Origin: JAHBXL01 sp964409775
GTDB lineage: Bacteria; Planctomycetota; Phycisphaerae; Phycisphaerales; UBA1924
Length of the DNA: 64,000 nt
Direction: 5' to 3'
Assembly: GCA_964409775.1 (NCBI GenBank)
Contig: CAYPEI010000005.1
Span: forward strand, 124,001-188,000
Part shown: positions 1 to 8,699 of the stretch, piece by piece
Layout: each line of letters opens with the position of its first letter
Numbering within the stretch: position 1 is the first letter of the stretch
The notes under the pieces: generated by a model
Databases searched by the model: none
What the model saw: the letters and a program-made list of their open reading frames with translations, nothing else
Told to the model about the DNA's origin: nothing
Translations under genes and position numbers: made by a program

Positions 1-1414
1 CCGTCTGGTTGAAGCGATGCGTAGCGAGGTAGTTGCGTACTCCCTTCCAGAACAGGTCCTCCCCGAGACGCTTCCGGAGCATGTGCAGCACCACACCGCC
101 TCGGTCGTAGGGATTCTCCGCGGCGTAGAACCGCTGGTCGGGGTTTCGGTACAGGTTTGTCACCAGCGCCGTCGCCCGGGGGCTTGTTCGGCCGCTCGTC
201 CGTGCGATGACCGACGACAGTTTCTCGTAGATGACACCGTCGTAGCGCTGGCGGCCGCGACTCTTCTCGGCCCAGAGCGCCTCGCCAAAGGTCGCCCACC
301 CCTCGTTCAGCCACAGGTGCTCCCACGAACGGCATGTAACCAGATCTCCGAACCACTGGTGGACCAGTTCGTGGGCGATGATCCCGTCGACGGCGCCGCC
401 GGCGCCGCCCCTTCCGAACATCCCCTGCAGCGTGGTTGCGGACGTGTTCTCCATGGCGCCCGCCGCGAAGTCCCGACACAGGATCTGGGCGTACTTGTCC
501 CACGGGAATGGTGTGCCGAACAACTGCTCAAAGTGGGCGATCATCGCGGGCGTGTTCGCAAAGTTCTGACGGACCGCCTCGCCGGCTCCGAGCGGGCCGT
601 ACACCGGCATCGCCAGACCGGGCCGGGCCGAGCCGGGCCCGCCGAGATTCGCGACTTCGAACCGGGAGACGACCAGCGTCACGAGGTAGAAGGCGTGCGG
701 GGCGTCCTGCACCCAGTGGTAGGTCCGTCGGCGCGGTTTCCCGCCTGTCGCGGGGTGATGGGTGATCGAGGCCAGCCTTCCGTTCGAGACGGCTTCGTAC
801 GGGTCGGGCACGGTCACCACGATCTCGGTGGCGAGCCGCTCATTGGGGAAGTCGTGACAGGGAAACCACAGGTGGTTGCTCTGCGGCTGCCCCTGTGCAT
901 GGCACATGAAGTCCTCTTCGGGCGTGCGGCGATCATCGGTGGAGAACGTGAGGCCCGCGCCGCGGCCACCGGGCTTGTCGGCGGAGTAGGTGATCCGCAG
1001 GCGTGCCCTCGCATCAACCGCGAGCGCCTTCGGAAAGCGAACAAGCAGTTTGTCCTTGGTCGGGCGTTCGAAGTCGCACGCGGAGCCCGTGCCGGAGTCG
1101 CCTTCGAAGTACGTGACGCTCTGCACTGTGAGCGCGGGGCCGCAGTCCAGCGTCAACGAGGGGCGCGGGCTTCCAAGTCCGGTGAACCAGAGTTCCTCGA
1201 CCGCGTCGAACTGCGGCTTGCTCATATCCGGGATTTCGAGCGTGAGCCGCAGGCGCGTGTAGTCGACGAGCACATCCGGCGGCCAGACGCGGCGGTCCTG
1301 CCCGGTGTCCGGATCAAGCCGCGGATCGCTTTCCTGACCCGTGGCGGACTGGGTCGTCGCTGAAACTGCGAGCAGGACCGACACAAGGCTCAGGACGGGG
1401 AAACGGTGCAGCAT
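1..1414 (-). CDS. M1 family aminopeptidase (C-terminus beyond window)
   Basis: Zinc metallopeptidase that removes N-terminal residues from peptides, probably exported. The reading frame runs off the left edge, leaving 471 codons. It begins MLHRFPVLSLVSVLLAVSA, a signal peptide. Family hallmarks are visible: HDFPNERLATE in the N-terminal beta domain, the exopeptidase motif GAMEN at about 319-323, the zinc site HELVHQWFG with H348, E349 and H352, and the third ligand in NEGWATF at E371, which gives the expected HEXXH-X18-E spacing. The start is the ATG at 1414, just after the signal-peptide-like stretch begins. It has no Shine-Dalgarno, but a TACCAT box lies 6 nt upstream, so the mRNA may be leaderless. 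Family assignment is secure; substrate preference cannot be read from the sequence. Confidence 0.93.
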   Translation of the reverse strand, partial: MLHRFPVLSLVSVLLAVSATTQSATGQESDPRLDPDTGQDRRVWPPDVLVDYTRLRLTLEIPDMSKPQFDAVEELWFTGLGSPRPSLTLDCGPALTVQSVTYFEGDSGTGSACDFERPTKDKLLVRFPKALAVDARARLRITYSADKPGGRGAGLTFSTDDRRTPEEDFMCHAQGQPQSNHLWFPCHDFPNERLATEIVVTVPDPYEAVSNGRLASITHHPATGGKPRRRTYHWVQDAPHAFYLVTLVVSRFEVANLGGPGSARPGLAMPVYGPLGAGEAVRQNFANTPAMIAHFEQLFGTPFPWDKYAQILCRDFAAGAMENTSATTLQGMFGRGGAGGAVDGIIAHELVHQWFGDLVTCRSWEHLWLNEGWATFGEALWAEKSRGRQRYDGVIYEKLSSVIARTSGRTSPRATALVTNLYRNPDQRFYAAENPYDRGGVVLHMLRKRLGEDLFWKGVRNYLATHRFNQT

Positions 1415-1478
1415 GCGCTCATGGTACCGCAAAGGGCGGAATGGTGTCCCTTTGACGCCCTGGTGCTGCCCGATTGGC

Positions 1479-2780
1479 TCAGCCCTTTCTCCAGAGTCCG
1501 CCGCCGTACACGGCCGCCGGGCCGAGGTCTTCGGCGATTCGGATGAGTTGGTTGTACTTTGCGTTTCGGTCCGAGCGGCATGGTGCGCCGGTCTTGATCT
1601 GCCCGCAGTTGGTCGCCACGGCGAGGTCGGCGATGATCGCATCCTCGGTCTCGCCGGACCGGTGGCTCATGACGGCGGCATAGCCGTTGCGATGGGCGAG
1701 ATTCACGGCGTTAAAGGTCTCGGTCAGGGTGCCGATCTGGTTGACCTTGACGAGGATCGCATTGCCGCAGCCCTCGTCGATGCCTCGTTGCAGGAACTTC
1801 GGGTTCGTGACAAACAAGTCGTCACCCACAAGTTGCACCTTTGCACCAAGGGCCGTCGTCAGGTCCTTCCAGCCCTTCCAGTCACCCTCGGCAAGGCCGT
1901 CCTCGAGCACACGGATCGGGTACTTCCTGCACCAGGCGCTCCACAACTCGATCATGTCATCTGAAGATGCGATCTTCTTTGGGTCGCTCTTGAAGAAGCA
2001 GTAGCCCTTCTTCTTCTTGGCCGCGGCCTCGCTCCAGAGTTCGCTCGTTGCCGGGTCGAGCGCGATGAAGACCTGGCGGCCCCAGTCGTACCCGGCCTTC
2101 TCGGTCGCTTCCTCGAGCAGCCGGAGGGCGTCTTCGGGGCTCTTGAGGTTTGGCGCGAAGCCGCCCTCATCGCCCACCGCGGTGGACAGGTCCCTCTGGT
2201 GGAGGACCTTCTTGAGCGCGTGGTAGATCTCCACTCCGCACCGGAGGGCGTCATCGAAGTTGTCGAACCCCCATGGCTGGACCATGAACTCCTGGAAGTC
2301 GATGTTGTTGTCCGCGTGCTTGCCGCCATTGAGGACATTGAACATCGGCACGGGCAGCACCCGTGCGCTTGTTCCGCCAAGGTAGCGGTACAGCGGCAGT
2401 TCGCACGCCTGCGCTGCGGCCTTGGCGCACGCCATCGATACACCGAGAATCGCGTTCGCGCCCAGCGCGCTCTTGTTCTCGGTGCCGTCCATCTCGATCA
2501 TCGCCCGGTCGATCTCTTCCTGCTCGCGGCAGTCCATCCCCTCGATGGCCGGGCCGATCCGGTCGAGTGCGTTGTCGACCGCCTTGAGCACGCCCTTGCC
2601 CAGGTATGCGCCCTTGTCCCCGTCTCGCAGTTCAACCGCTTCGTGCTCGCCCGTGCTTGCGCCGGACGGCACCGCGGCCCGGCCGATGATGCCGCTGGAG
2701 AGGCCGACTTCGACTTCGACGGTCGGATTGCCGCGTGAGTCGAGGATTTGGCGTGCGTGAACGACCTGGATATCGAACAT
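1479..2780 (-). CDS. eno: Enolase (phosphopyruvate hydratase)
   Basis: Interconverts 2-phosphoglycerate and phosphoenolpyruvate in glycolysis; cytoplasmic. The 433-residue length is normal for the family. It starts MFDIQVVHARQILDSRGNPT and carries the canonical SGASTGEHEA loop, VGDEGGFAPN, LVGDDLFVTN and the substrate-binding MSHRSGETED near the C-terminus. The frame stays open upstream to 2912, but family alignment and a GGAG about 9 nt upstream put the start at 2780. It is divergent from the PhoU-like gene, with 170 bp between. Identity is essentially certain. Confidence 0.98.
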   Translation of the reverse strand: MFDIQVVHARQILDSRGNPTVEVEVGLSSGIIGRAAVPSGASTGEHEAVELRDGDKGAYLGKGVLKAVDNALDRIGPAIEGMDCREQEEIDRAMIEMDGTENKSALGANAILGVSMACAKAAAQACELPLYRYLGGTSARVLPVPMFNVLNGGKHADNNIDFQEFMVQPWGFDNFDDALRCGVEIYHALKKVLHQRDLSTAVGDEGGFAPNLKSPEDALRLLEEATEKAGYDWGRQVFIALDPATSELWSEAAAKKKKGYCFFKSDPKKIASSDDMIELWSAWCRKYPIRVLEDGLAEGDWKGWKDLTTALGAKVQLVGDDLFVTNPKFLQRGIDEGCGNAILVKVNQIGTLTETFNAVNLAHRNGYAAVMSHRSGETEDAIIADLAVATNCGQIKTGAPCRSDRNAKYNQLIRIAEDLGPAAVYGGGLWRKG

Positions 2781-2950
2781 GCCTGGGAACTCCGTGGGTG
2801 ATCTTGAGAGGGCTCCGCGGGATTCGGGGTGCGATGGTAGTGCTTCGGGCGGGCAGGTGCCGCCGGGGAGTCTCTGCGCCGTTTTTTCGGCACTCGCGAC
2901 ACCCCGCGGCACGCGGATGGGGTATCTTTATGGAGAAGCGAGACGCACAG

Positions 2951-3652
2951 ATGCCCCTGACCCCGGAGACATTCGCCTCGCGAGCAGCGCGCATGAAGGC
3001 CGACCTGGCCGAGCAATCGCGCCGCGTGCAGGGTTTGCTTGAAGCGGCCTTTGATGCCGCGTTTTCCGGCGATGAAGCCGCGGCGCGGCGAGCGATCTCG
3101 ATGGACGAGATCATCGATCGAGTCGATGTTGACCTTGAAAAGGCAGCGGTTCAACTGCTGACCGAGGCGACGCGCGAAGGGGCGCAACTGGCGGCTGAGC
3201 AACTTCGGCTTGTCCTGACGATCGTGAAGGTCAACAACGAACTGGAGCGTATCGCGGATGCCGGGGTGACCGTCGCCGAGAATGTTCCGGCGCTGATCGC
3301 CCAGAAGACCCGGCTGCCCGATGCGCTGCGAGTGATCACCAACTCGGTCGTGGGGATTCTCCGGGACGCGACGAACTCGCTCGAACGCAACGATCCGGCG
3401 CTCGCGAAGATCGTGCTCGCCTCGGAAGATGCGGTCGAGGAGTTCAAGAAGGCGATCCTGCGGGACCTGACCTCCCAGGTCGCCAATCGCACCATGACGG
3501 TCGAACTCGCTTTTCGGCTGCAGGAACTCACGTCCCAGTGCGAAGCGATGGCCGCGCATTGCACCAACATCGCCGAGCAGGCCCTGTATCTGGCGACAGG
3601 CAAGATCGTCCGGCACATGGCCGGTCATTGGGAAGAGGTCCCGCAATCCTGA
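2951..3652 (+). CDS. PhoU-like phosphate regulatory protein
   Basis: A 233-residue, almost fully helical protein with the PhoU layout: two related three-helix bundles. Typical lines include VQGLLEAAFDAAFSGDE near the N-terminus and the acidic metal-binding helix ending VKVNNELERIADAGVTVAEN at about residue 100. PhoU proteins damp PhoR/Pst signalling or phosphate import, but no pst, phoR or phoB gene is adjacent, so the partner is unknown. Of two in-frame ATGs, 2951 is preferred over 2930: a TATCTT box at 2923-2928 would put the transcript start after 2930, and a GGAG lies in the short leader. Confidence 0.85.
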   Translation: MPLTPETFASRAARMKADLAEQSRRVQGLLEAAFDAAFSGDEAAARRAISMDEIIDRVDVDLEKAAVQLLTEATREGAQLAAEQLRLVLTIVKVNNELERIADAGVTVAENVPALIAQKTRLPDALRVITNSVVGILRDATNSLERNDPALAKIVLASEDAVEEFKKAILRDLTSQVANRTMTVELAFRLQELTSQCEAMAAHCTNIAEQALYLATGKIVRHMAGHWEEVPQS

Positions 3653-3751
3653 CGATCCGGACGCCGTTCCCGGCGTTCAGCCGGTTCGATGTCGGGGTCG
3701 AGTCAAGGGTCCGGCAGGTGGTGGGGGGCGTGTGCTCGCAGGGGTGGCCTT

Positions 3752-6682
3752 GTGTCCGAACTCCCGGCAACCATCGGCCCGTATCAGATCGAGCGGGAAC
3801 TCGGCCGCGGGGGCATGGGGATCGTGTACCTCGCGGTTGATCCGAGACTCGGCCGCCGGGTCGCGATTAAACTCCTGCCGAGCGACGTGGCGGGCGATGC
3901 GGATCGACGGGCGCGTCTCCGACGGGAAGCCCGGGCACTCGCCTCGCTGAATCACCCCAATGTCGCGACACTCCACTCGATCGACGAGGACGACGGCCGC
4001 CTGATGCTCGTCATGGAGCACGTCGACGGCGAGTCGCTCGGAGCGGCGATCGCCCGAGTCCGGCCCTCGATCAACGTGGTGATCGGCTGGTGCGAGCAGA
4101 TCGCCCGCGGGATGGCCGCGGCCCACGACGCGGGCATCCTTCACCGGGATCTCAAACCGGCGAACATCCGCATCCGTCCGGACGGCCTGGTCAAGGTGCT
4201 GGACTTCGGACTTGCCCGCGCCGCCCGAACCAGCCCATCCAGCGTTGCCGAGACGGTCAGCAGTATCGGGCTGCACACCGTCGCGGGCGGTGTCCTTGGC
4301 ACCCCGGGGTACCTCGCGCCGGAGCAGGCCCGCGGCGAAGAAGTCGACCGCAGAGCGGATGTCTTCAGTTTCGGGTGCGTGCTGTTCGAGTGTCTTGCCG
4401 GCCGACCGGTCTTTCGCGGAGCGTCGAACGCGGAGTTGCTGGCGGCGGTGATGCGCGATGAGCCGGAGTGGTCGCTCCTTCCGCAGGAGACGCCGACATC
4501 GCTCCGAGGTCTGCTCGAACGATGCCTCGCCAAAGACCCGCAGCAGCGACTGCGTGACCTGGCCGATGCCGCGCTTGAACTGCGCGACGCTCTGCGTCCG
4601 CCGGACGGGGATGTCCGTCGTGGGTCCGCGGCTGTTCGTCCGACACCCAACAACCTGCCGCGTGAACTCACCTCGCTGATCGGACGCGAACAGGAACTCG
4701 CCAGGGTGGGAGAACTGATCCGGACGGCGCCGCTCGTGACGCTGATCGGGTCTGGAGGGTGCGGGAAGACGAGGCTGGCGCTCCGCGCGGCGCGGGCGGC
4801 GCTCTCCGAGTTTCCGGATGGCGTCTGGTTTGTCGATCTGAGCGCCATCAGCGATGCCGCGGATGTCCCGGGGCTTGTGGTCCGCACCATCGGTGTGCCC
4901 GCGGGCGAACGTGTCGATCTCCCGAACGATGAGCGCCTTGCGACAGCCCTCGCCGGATCCCGCGCGCTCGTGGTGCTCGATAATGCCGAGCATGTGCTCG
5001 ACGGCGTGCGAGGAGTCGTTCAGATGCTCGCCGACAGATGCGACGCTGTGCGACTGCTGGTCACCAGCCGAGAGCCACTCGGTCTCCGGTTCGAGCAGGT
5101 GTATCGGGTTCCTTCGCTGAGTCTGCCCGACTGCTCGCTTCGCAAGCCCGACCTCGCCTCGATTGAGCGCAGTGAGAGCGGGAGGCTGTTCCTCGATCGC
5201 GCGAGGCTTGCCGACCCTGCGTTTACGCTCAGTCCGGAGGACGCTCCGGTCGTCGCCGACCTGTGTGCAAGGCTGGACGGCATTGCCTTGGCGATTGAAC
5301 TCGCCGCGGCACGCACGGCGACCATGTCTGTACGTGATATCGACGAACGCCTGAGCAACTCGCTCCGGGTGCTCACCCCAAGTGCAGCGGGTGGTTCCGT
5401 GCCGCGGCACGCCACCATCCGCGCGGCGATCGAGTGGAGCGTGCACATGCTCCCTCCGGACGAGGCGGCGGTGTTTGAACAACTCTCCGTTTTCGCGGGC
5501 GGATGGAGTCTTGCCGCGGCGGAGGCGGTGTGCGTTGCGGCGGGCGATACGGCTGCCGGGACTGCTCGAGGCATCGACGAACTGCTGGCCCGGCTGGTTT
5601 CACGATCGCTGGTGCAGCCGACTGTGAACACCGGCAGATATCGGCTGTTGGAGACGGTGCGCCAGTTTGCGCAGGAGCGGCTCGTGATCTCGGGAGAAGA
5701 GATCCGCGCGAGAAATCGCCACGCTGACTACTTTCTGAAGATCGCGGAACGTTCCGCGGAGGCCACACCGGGTTCCAGTTCTCCCTCCCTTGCCGCGATC
5801 GATGGCGATTCCGAGAACATTCACGCCGCATTGGCCTTCCTCGAGCGCGATCCGGCGAGTGGTGAGCGCTTTTCTCGTCTTGCGCTCGCAACGTACAAGT
5901 GGTGGTATCTTCACGGCCTCTTCGAGGAGGCGACACGTTGGCTCTCATCGGCGATTTCTCGCAGGGCTGGGAGCAAGGAACGCCTTGATGCCGCGCTGGC
6001 GATCGGTGAAGGAACCATCGCTTGGGGAGCGGGCAGATTCCGAGACGCTCGCACGGCGTTCGAGCGGAGCCTTGGAATCTGGGAGCAACTGAACGATCCT
6101 GCGCGAATCGCCGGGATGCTGAGCAATATCGCGATTGCGAACGACCGACTTGGCGATCGTGCCGCGGCGAAACACTGTCACCAGCGTGCGGTCACGCTTT
6201 ACAAGCAAATCGGTGATCGACAGGGACTCGCCTTCGCACAACTGAACCTCTCCTCAACACTGGTTCACGAAGGAGATCTGGACGGCGCTCTCGCGACAGT
6301 CCGCGACGCACTGCCACACCTTGAAGCGATTGGCGACCGGCATCGCGTCGGGGTCGCTCTGCACAATCTGGGCGAGATCCTCACCCGCCGGGGAGAAGCC
6401 GGTCCAGCCGTTACTGAACTTCGTCGGGCGATTCGCGAGAAGAAGCAGATCGGGGATGAGCATGGAGCAGTCCACTCGACTTTGTGGCTTGCCTTCGCGC
6501 TTGCCGTGGCCGGTGAAGGGGCCGAAGCGGCCGATGGACTTCGAAAACTGAAGGAAGCGTTCGAGCAGCGAGGACTGCGACTTGCAGGTGATGAACGGGC
6601 GATCCTGTCGCGGACGTGCGAAACACTGGCCCGCGAACTTCACGATCCCGATCTGGCCGAACTCGCATCCGCTTGGCCATAG
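3752..6682 (+). CDS. Ser/Thr protein kinase fused to NB-ARC-type ATPase and TPR region
   Basis: Predicted cytoplasmic signalling protein of 976 residues. The N-terminal Hanks-type kinase looks active: glycine loop GRGGMG at 19-23, lysine 40 in AIKLL, HRDLKPANI at 131-139, DFG at 151-153 and APE at 189-191. A STAND/NB-ARC ATPase follows, with Walker A GSGGCGKT at 333-340 and Walker B ALVVLDN at about 405-411. The last roughly 290 residues are helical, TPR-like repeats. No membrane segment or DNA-binding domain is evident. The GTG at 3752 is chosen because an AGGGGTGG stretch precedes it and the kinase fold begins immediately; an in-frame ATG lies at 3689. Ligand and targets are unknown. Related kinase-ATPase-TPR layouts occur in actinobacterial AfsR-like regulators and planctomycetes. 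Confidence 0.9.
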   Translation: MSELPATIGPYQIERELGRGGMGIVYLAVDPRLGRRVAIKLLPSDVAGDADRRARLRREARALASLNHPNVATLHSIDEDDGRLMLVMEHVDGESLGAAIARVRPSINVVIGWCEQIARGMAAAHDAGILHRDLKPANIRIRPDGLVKVLDFGLARAARTSPSSVAETVSSIGLHTVAGGVLGTPGYLAPEQARGEEVDRRADVFSFGCVLFECLAGRPVFRGASNAELLAAVMRDEPEWSLLPQETPTSLRGLLERCLAKDPQQRLRDLADAALELRDALRPPDGDVRRGSAAVRPTPNNLPRELTSLIGREQELARVGELIRTAPLVTLIGSGGCGKTRLALRAARAALSEFPDGVWFVDLSAISDAADVPGLVVRTIGVPAGERVDLPNDERLATALAGSRALVVLDNAEHVLDGVRGVVQMLADRCDAVRLLVTSREPLGLRFEQVYRVPSLSLPDCSLRKPDLASIERSESGRLFLDRARLADPAFTLSPEDAPVVADLCARLDGIALAIELAAARTATMSVRDIDERLSNSLRVLTPSAAGGSVPRHATIRAAIEWSVHMLPPDEAAVFEQLSVFAGGWSLAAAEAVCVAAGDTAAGTARGIDELLARLVSRSLVQPTVNTGRYRLLETVRQFAQERLVISGEEIRARNRHADYFLKIAERSAEATPGSSSPSLAAIDGDSENIHAALAFLERDPASGERFSRLALATYKWWYLHGLFEEATRWLSSAISRRAGSKERLDAALAIGEGTIAWGAGRFRDARTAFERSLGIWEQLNDPARIAGMLSNIAIANDRLGDRAAAKHCHQRAVTLYKQIGDRQGLAFAQLNLSSTLVHEGDLDGALATVRDALPHLEAIGDRHRVGVALHNLGEILTRRGEAGPAVTELRRAIREKKQIGDEHGAVHSTLWLAFALAVAGEGAEAADGLRKLKEAFEQRGLRLAGDERAILSRTCETLARELHDPDLAELASAWP

Positions 6683-6721
6683 CCTGATCAGGCGATCGTC
6701 GAATAGCCAAAAAGGGGTGAG

Positions 6722-6749
6722 TTCGATCTGTGCGACAAGGCGGTATCAT
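6722..6749 (+). promoter_or_regulatory. Possible promoter of the small lipoprotein gene
   Basis: TTCGAT and TATCAT are 16 bp apart, and the second box ends 47 nt before the lipoprotein ATG. The -10 match is good and the -35 poor. The gap after the kinase gene makes an independent promoter reasonable. Confidence 0.3.
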
Positions 6750-6796
6750 GTGTTTAGCGGCGGTCCACCAAAGTCCCTCTCGTGGAGTACTCAAAC

Positions 6797-7294
6797 ATGA
6801 AAGCGGTTTGCCTCATCCGGACATGCACTTTGGGTGTGCTCTTGGGACTCGTGTGCGGTTGCGCGACGAACGGGCCGACTGCACCAGCCGAAACGGAGTC
6901 CACGAAGTCGATCTTGGCCGAAGCCGTGCCGATCGGCCTCAAGTTTGAGATTGACGGAGCCGCCCCAAACCGCACGCTGAAGATCAGCCCGGTGTTGAAT
7001 GGCGACACCGCAGTCGGAAGCGTGTACCGGTTCATGTACGATGTGCGCTATGTGACGCCGATTCCAAAGGACGTTCACGCCGATCCTGAGCAGTACCTCG
7101 ATCTTTCGGATCCTTTGCGGACGATCGAAATTGCGACCAACGGCGCCGGACTGGACATCGCGGTTCCGTTGATCGAGAAGGCGCCCGGTTCTCCGGCGAT
7201 GGAGGTGTTCGTGTCCGTAGCGCTGTGGCGAACCGGCAACTACAAGGCTGGCACTGCAAACTCGATTACAGTCACCTACGCGGCGACAAATTGA
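6797..7294 (+). CDS. Small predicted lipoprotein of unknown function
   Basis: A 165-residue protein with a classic lipoprotein signal: MKAVCLIRTCTLGVLLGLVCGC, where LVCGC supplies the lipobox cysteine near residue 22. The remainder looks like a compact beta domain (GLKFEIDGAAPNRTLKISP, FMYDVRYVTPIP) with no motif I recognise. The ATG at 6797 has GGAG about 9 nt upstream. It converges on the cysteine desulfurase-like gene, with a 25 bp gap. Localisation is inferred; no function can be proposed. Confidence 0.75.
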   Translation: MKAVCLIRTCTLGVLLGLVCGCATNGPTAPAETESTKSILAEAVPIGLKFEIDGAAPNRTLKISPVLNGDTAVGSVYRFMYDVRYVTPIPKDVHADPEQYLDLSDPLRTIEIATNGAGLDIAVPLIEKAPGSPAMEVFVSVALWRTGNYKAGTANSITVTYAATN

Positions 7295-7319
7295 CCTTCT
7301 CCTCCCGCCAAGCCCACAG

Positions 7320-8618
7320 CTAACTACTCGCAGGCTCCCGTAGGCTTTCAATCTGATGCGTCGAACGCGACCGTATGCGAGTACCGCGTTCGTCTGTGCT
7401 TACCCCGGTGGCGGCGATTGCAGCCGCGGCCGCCTGTACATCTTCGCCTTCAAGAAAAGGCCCAAGACTCAGCCGCACCGCGCCTTCTCCGTGCGGTGGT
7501 GCGGTCCCCAGCATCTGATGCACGAGCGGTGCGCAGTGCAGTCCTGCGCGGCAGAGAATCCCGAACTCCGTCTCAAGCACCGTTGCGAGTTCCGCCGGTG
7601 AATACGCCGCGTGTGTAAAACTCACCACGCCCACTCGCTCCGCGAGCGGCGCATCGCCCAGGACGGAGACGCCATCGTCGCCCATGGCGAGGAGCGATTC
7701 GAGCAATGGCGCAAGCAGGTCCAACTCGTGCCGTCGAACAGCCTCGATTCCACGTTCGAGCAGCCACGCGACGCCTTCGGACAGACCGACGATTCCAACG
7801 GTGTTATGCGATCCCGCCTCGTACTTTTCCGGCATCGTCACCGGCTGAGTCTCCTGCTCCGACACGCTCCCGGTTCCGCCTTCACGGAACGTGGCAAGAC
7901 GCCGCTCGATCCCCGGTCGAATGGCCAGAGCGCCCGTTCCGGTAGGCCCCAGCAGTCCCTTGTGTCCGGGGAAGGCGAGTAGGTCGATCTCCGCCGCGGC
8001 CATATTGAGCGGCACATGGCCGAGCGATTGCGAAGCATCCACAATGAACAGCGGCCGATCCGAATCTTCGGCAAGGCCCCGGAGGCGAGGACCGATGTGG
8101 TCGATCGCCTGGACGCTTCCGGTCACATTGCTCGCGTGGTTGATGGCCACGATCGCGGTCTCCCCGGGGCGGATCGCGAGGAGCAGTGCGTCCGGGTCAA
8201 CCTGCCCGGTTGAGGGGTCGGCCGGCACCTTTGTGACGCTGAGCAGCCCGTCGCTCTGGAGTTCATTGCAGGGCCGCAGCACGGAGTTGTGCTCCATGTT
8301 CGTGATGACGGCGTGCGGCCGCCTTCCGGTGCGTTTCGCAAAGGCCCTGGCAGCGCCCTTGATCGCGAGATTCAGCGCATCCGTCGCGTTGAGAGTGAAC
8401 ACGATGTGGTGAGAGGACTCGCCGTTGATCAGACGCCGGATCCGTTCGCGGCAGATCTGAATCAGCCGGGCTGACTCCCGCGCCTCGGCGTATCCGCCGC
8501 GGCCGGCAGCGCCGATATCCGCCATGTATCGCGACATGGCGTCGGCCACGCCGGGCGGCTTGGGGAAACTTGTCGCGGCGTTATCGAAGTACCGGCGAGG
8601 GATGCCCTGCACACTCAT
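7320..8618 (-). CDS. Cysteine desulfurase-like aminotransferase class V
   Basis: PLP enzyme of the NifS/SufS superfamily, 432 residues, probably taking sulfur from cysteine. It opens with the family signature YFDNAATSFPKPPGV. It has the co-factor-binding DASQSLGHVPLN and the Schiff-base lysine in FPGHKGLLGPTG, then RAGLHCAPLVHQ near the C-terminus, whose cysteine could carry the persulfide. The GLHCAPL line resembles the NifS-like family often found outside isc/suf operons, and indeed no suf or isc gene is nearby. The start ATG at 8618 lacks a Shine-Dalgarno but has TACGAT 5 nt upstream. Whether sulfur is donated to Fe-S clusters or tRNA thiolation is open. Confidence 0.85.
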   Translation of the reverse strand: MSVQGIPRRYFDNAATSFPKPPGVADAMSRYMADIGAAGRGGYAEARESARLIQICRERIRRLINGESSHHIVFTLNATDALNLAIKGAARAFAKRTGRRPHAVITNMEHNSVLRPCNELQSDGLLSVTKVPADPSTGQVDPDALLLAIRPGETAIVAINHASNVTGSVQAIDHIGPRLRGLAEDSDRPLFIVDASQSLGHVPLNMAAAEIDLLAFPGHKGLLGPTGTGALAIRPGIERRLATFREGGTGSVSEQETQPVTMPEKYEAGSHNTVGIVGLSEGVAWLLERGIEAVRRHELDLLAPLLESLLAMGDDGVSVLGDAPLAERVGVVSFTHAAYSPAELATVLETEFGILCRAGLHCAPLVHQMLGTAPPHGEGAVRLSLGPFLEGEDVQAAAAAIAATGVSTDERGTRIRSRSTHQIESLREPASS

Positions 8619-8699
8619 GGCCGATCGTAGGGCGATTCAGGTCGGCTGCACGGCCGTTCGGCGTCATCCTATGGAGGCGCAGTGCGCCTCCAGGTTTCG

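Noticed and set aside
17..1363. A 448-codon open frame on the plus strand at the left edge
   Set aside because: It is antisense to the M1 aminopeptidase, which carries GAMEN and HEXXH-X18-E. The plus-strand product has no recognisable motif; long shadow frames are common in such GC-rich DNA.
1430..1454. CAAAGGG/CCCTTTG stem between enolase and the M1 gene
   Set aside because: It has an 11 nt loop and no T-run on either strand, and overlaps the upstream area of the M1 gene. Too weak to call a terminator.
3752..6682. Idea that the kinase-ATPase-TPR protein is a phage-defence STAND system
   Set aside because: There is no effector nuclease, TIR, or protease domain and no defence gene nearby; the kinase head fits regulation better.
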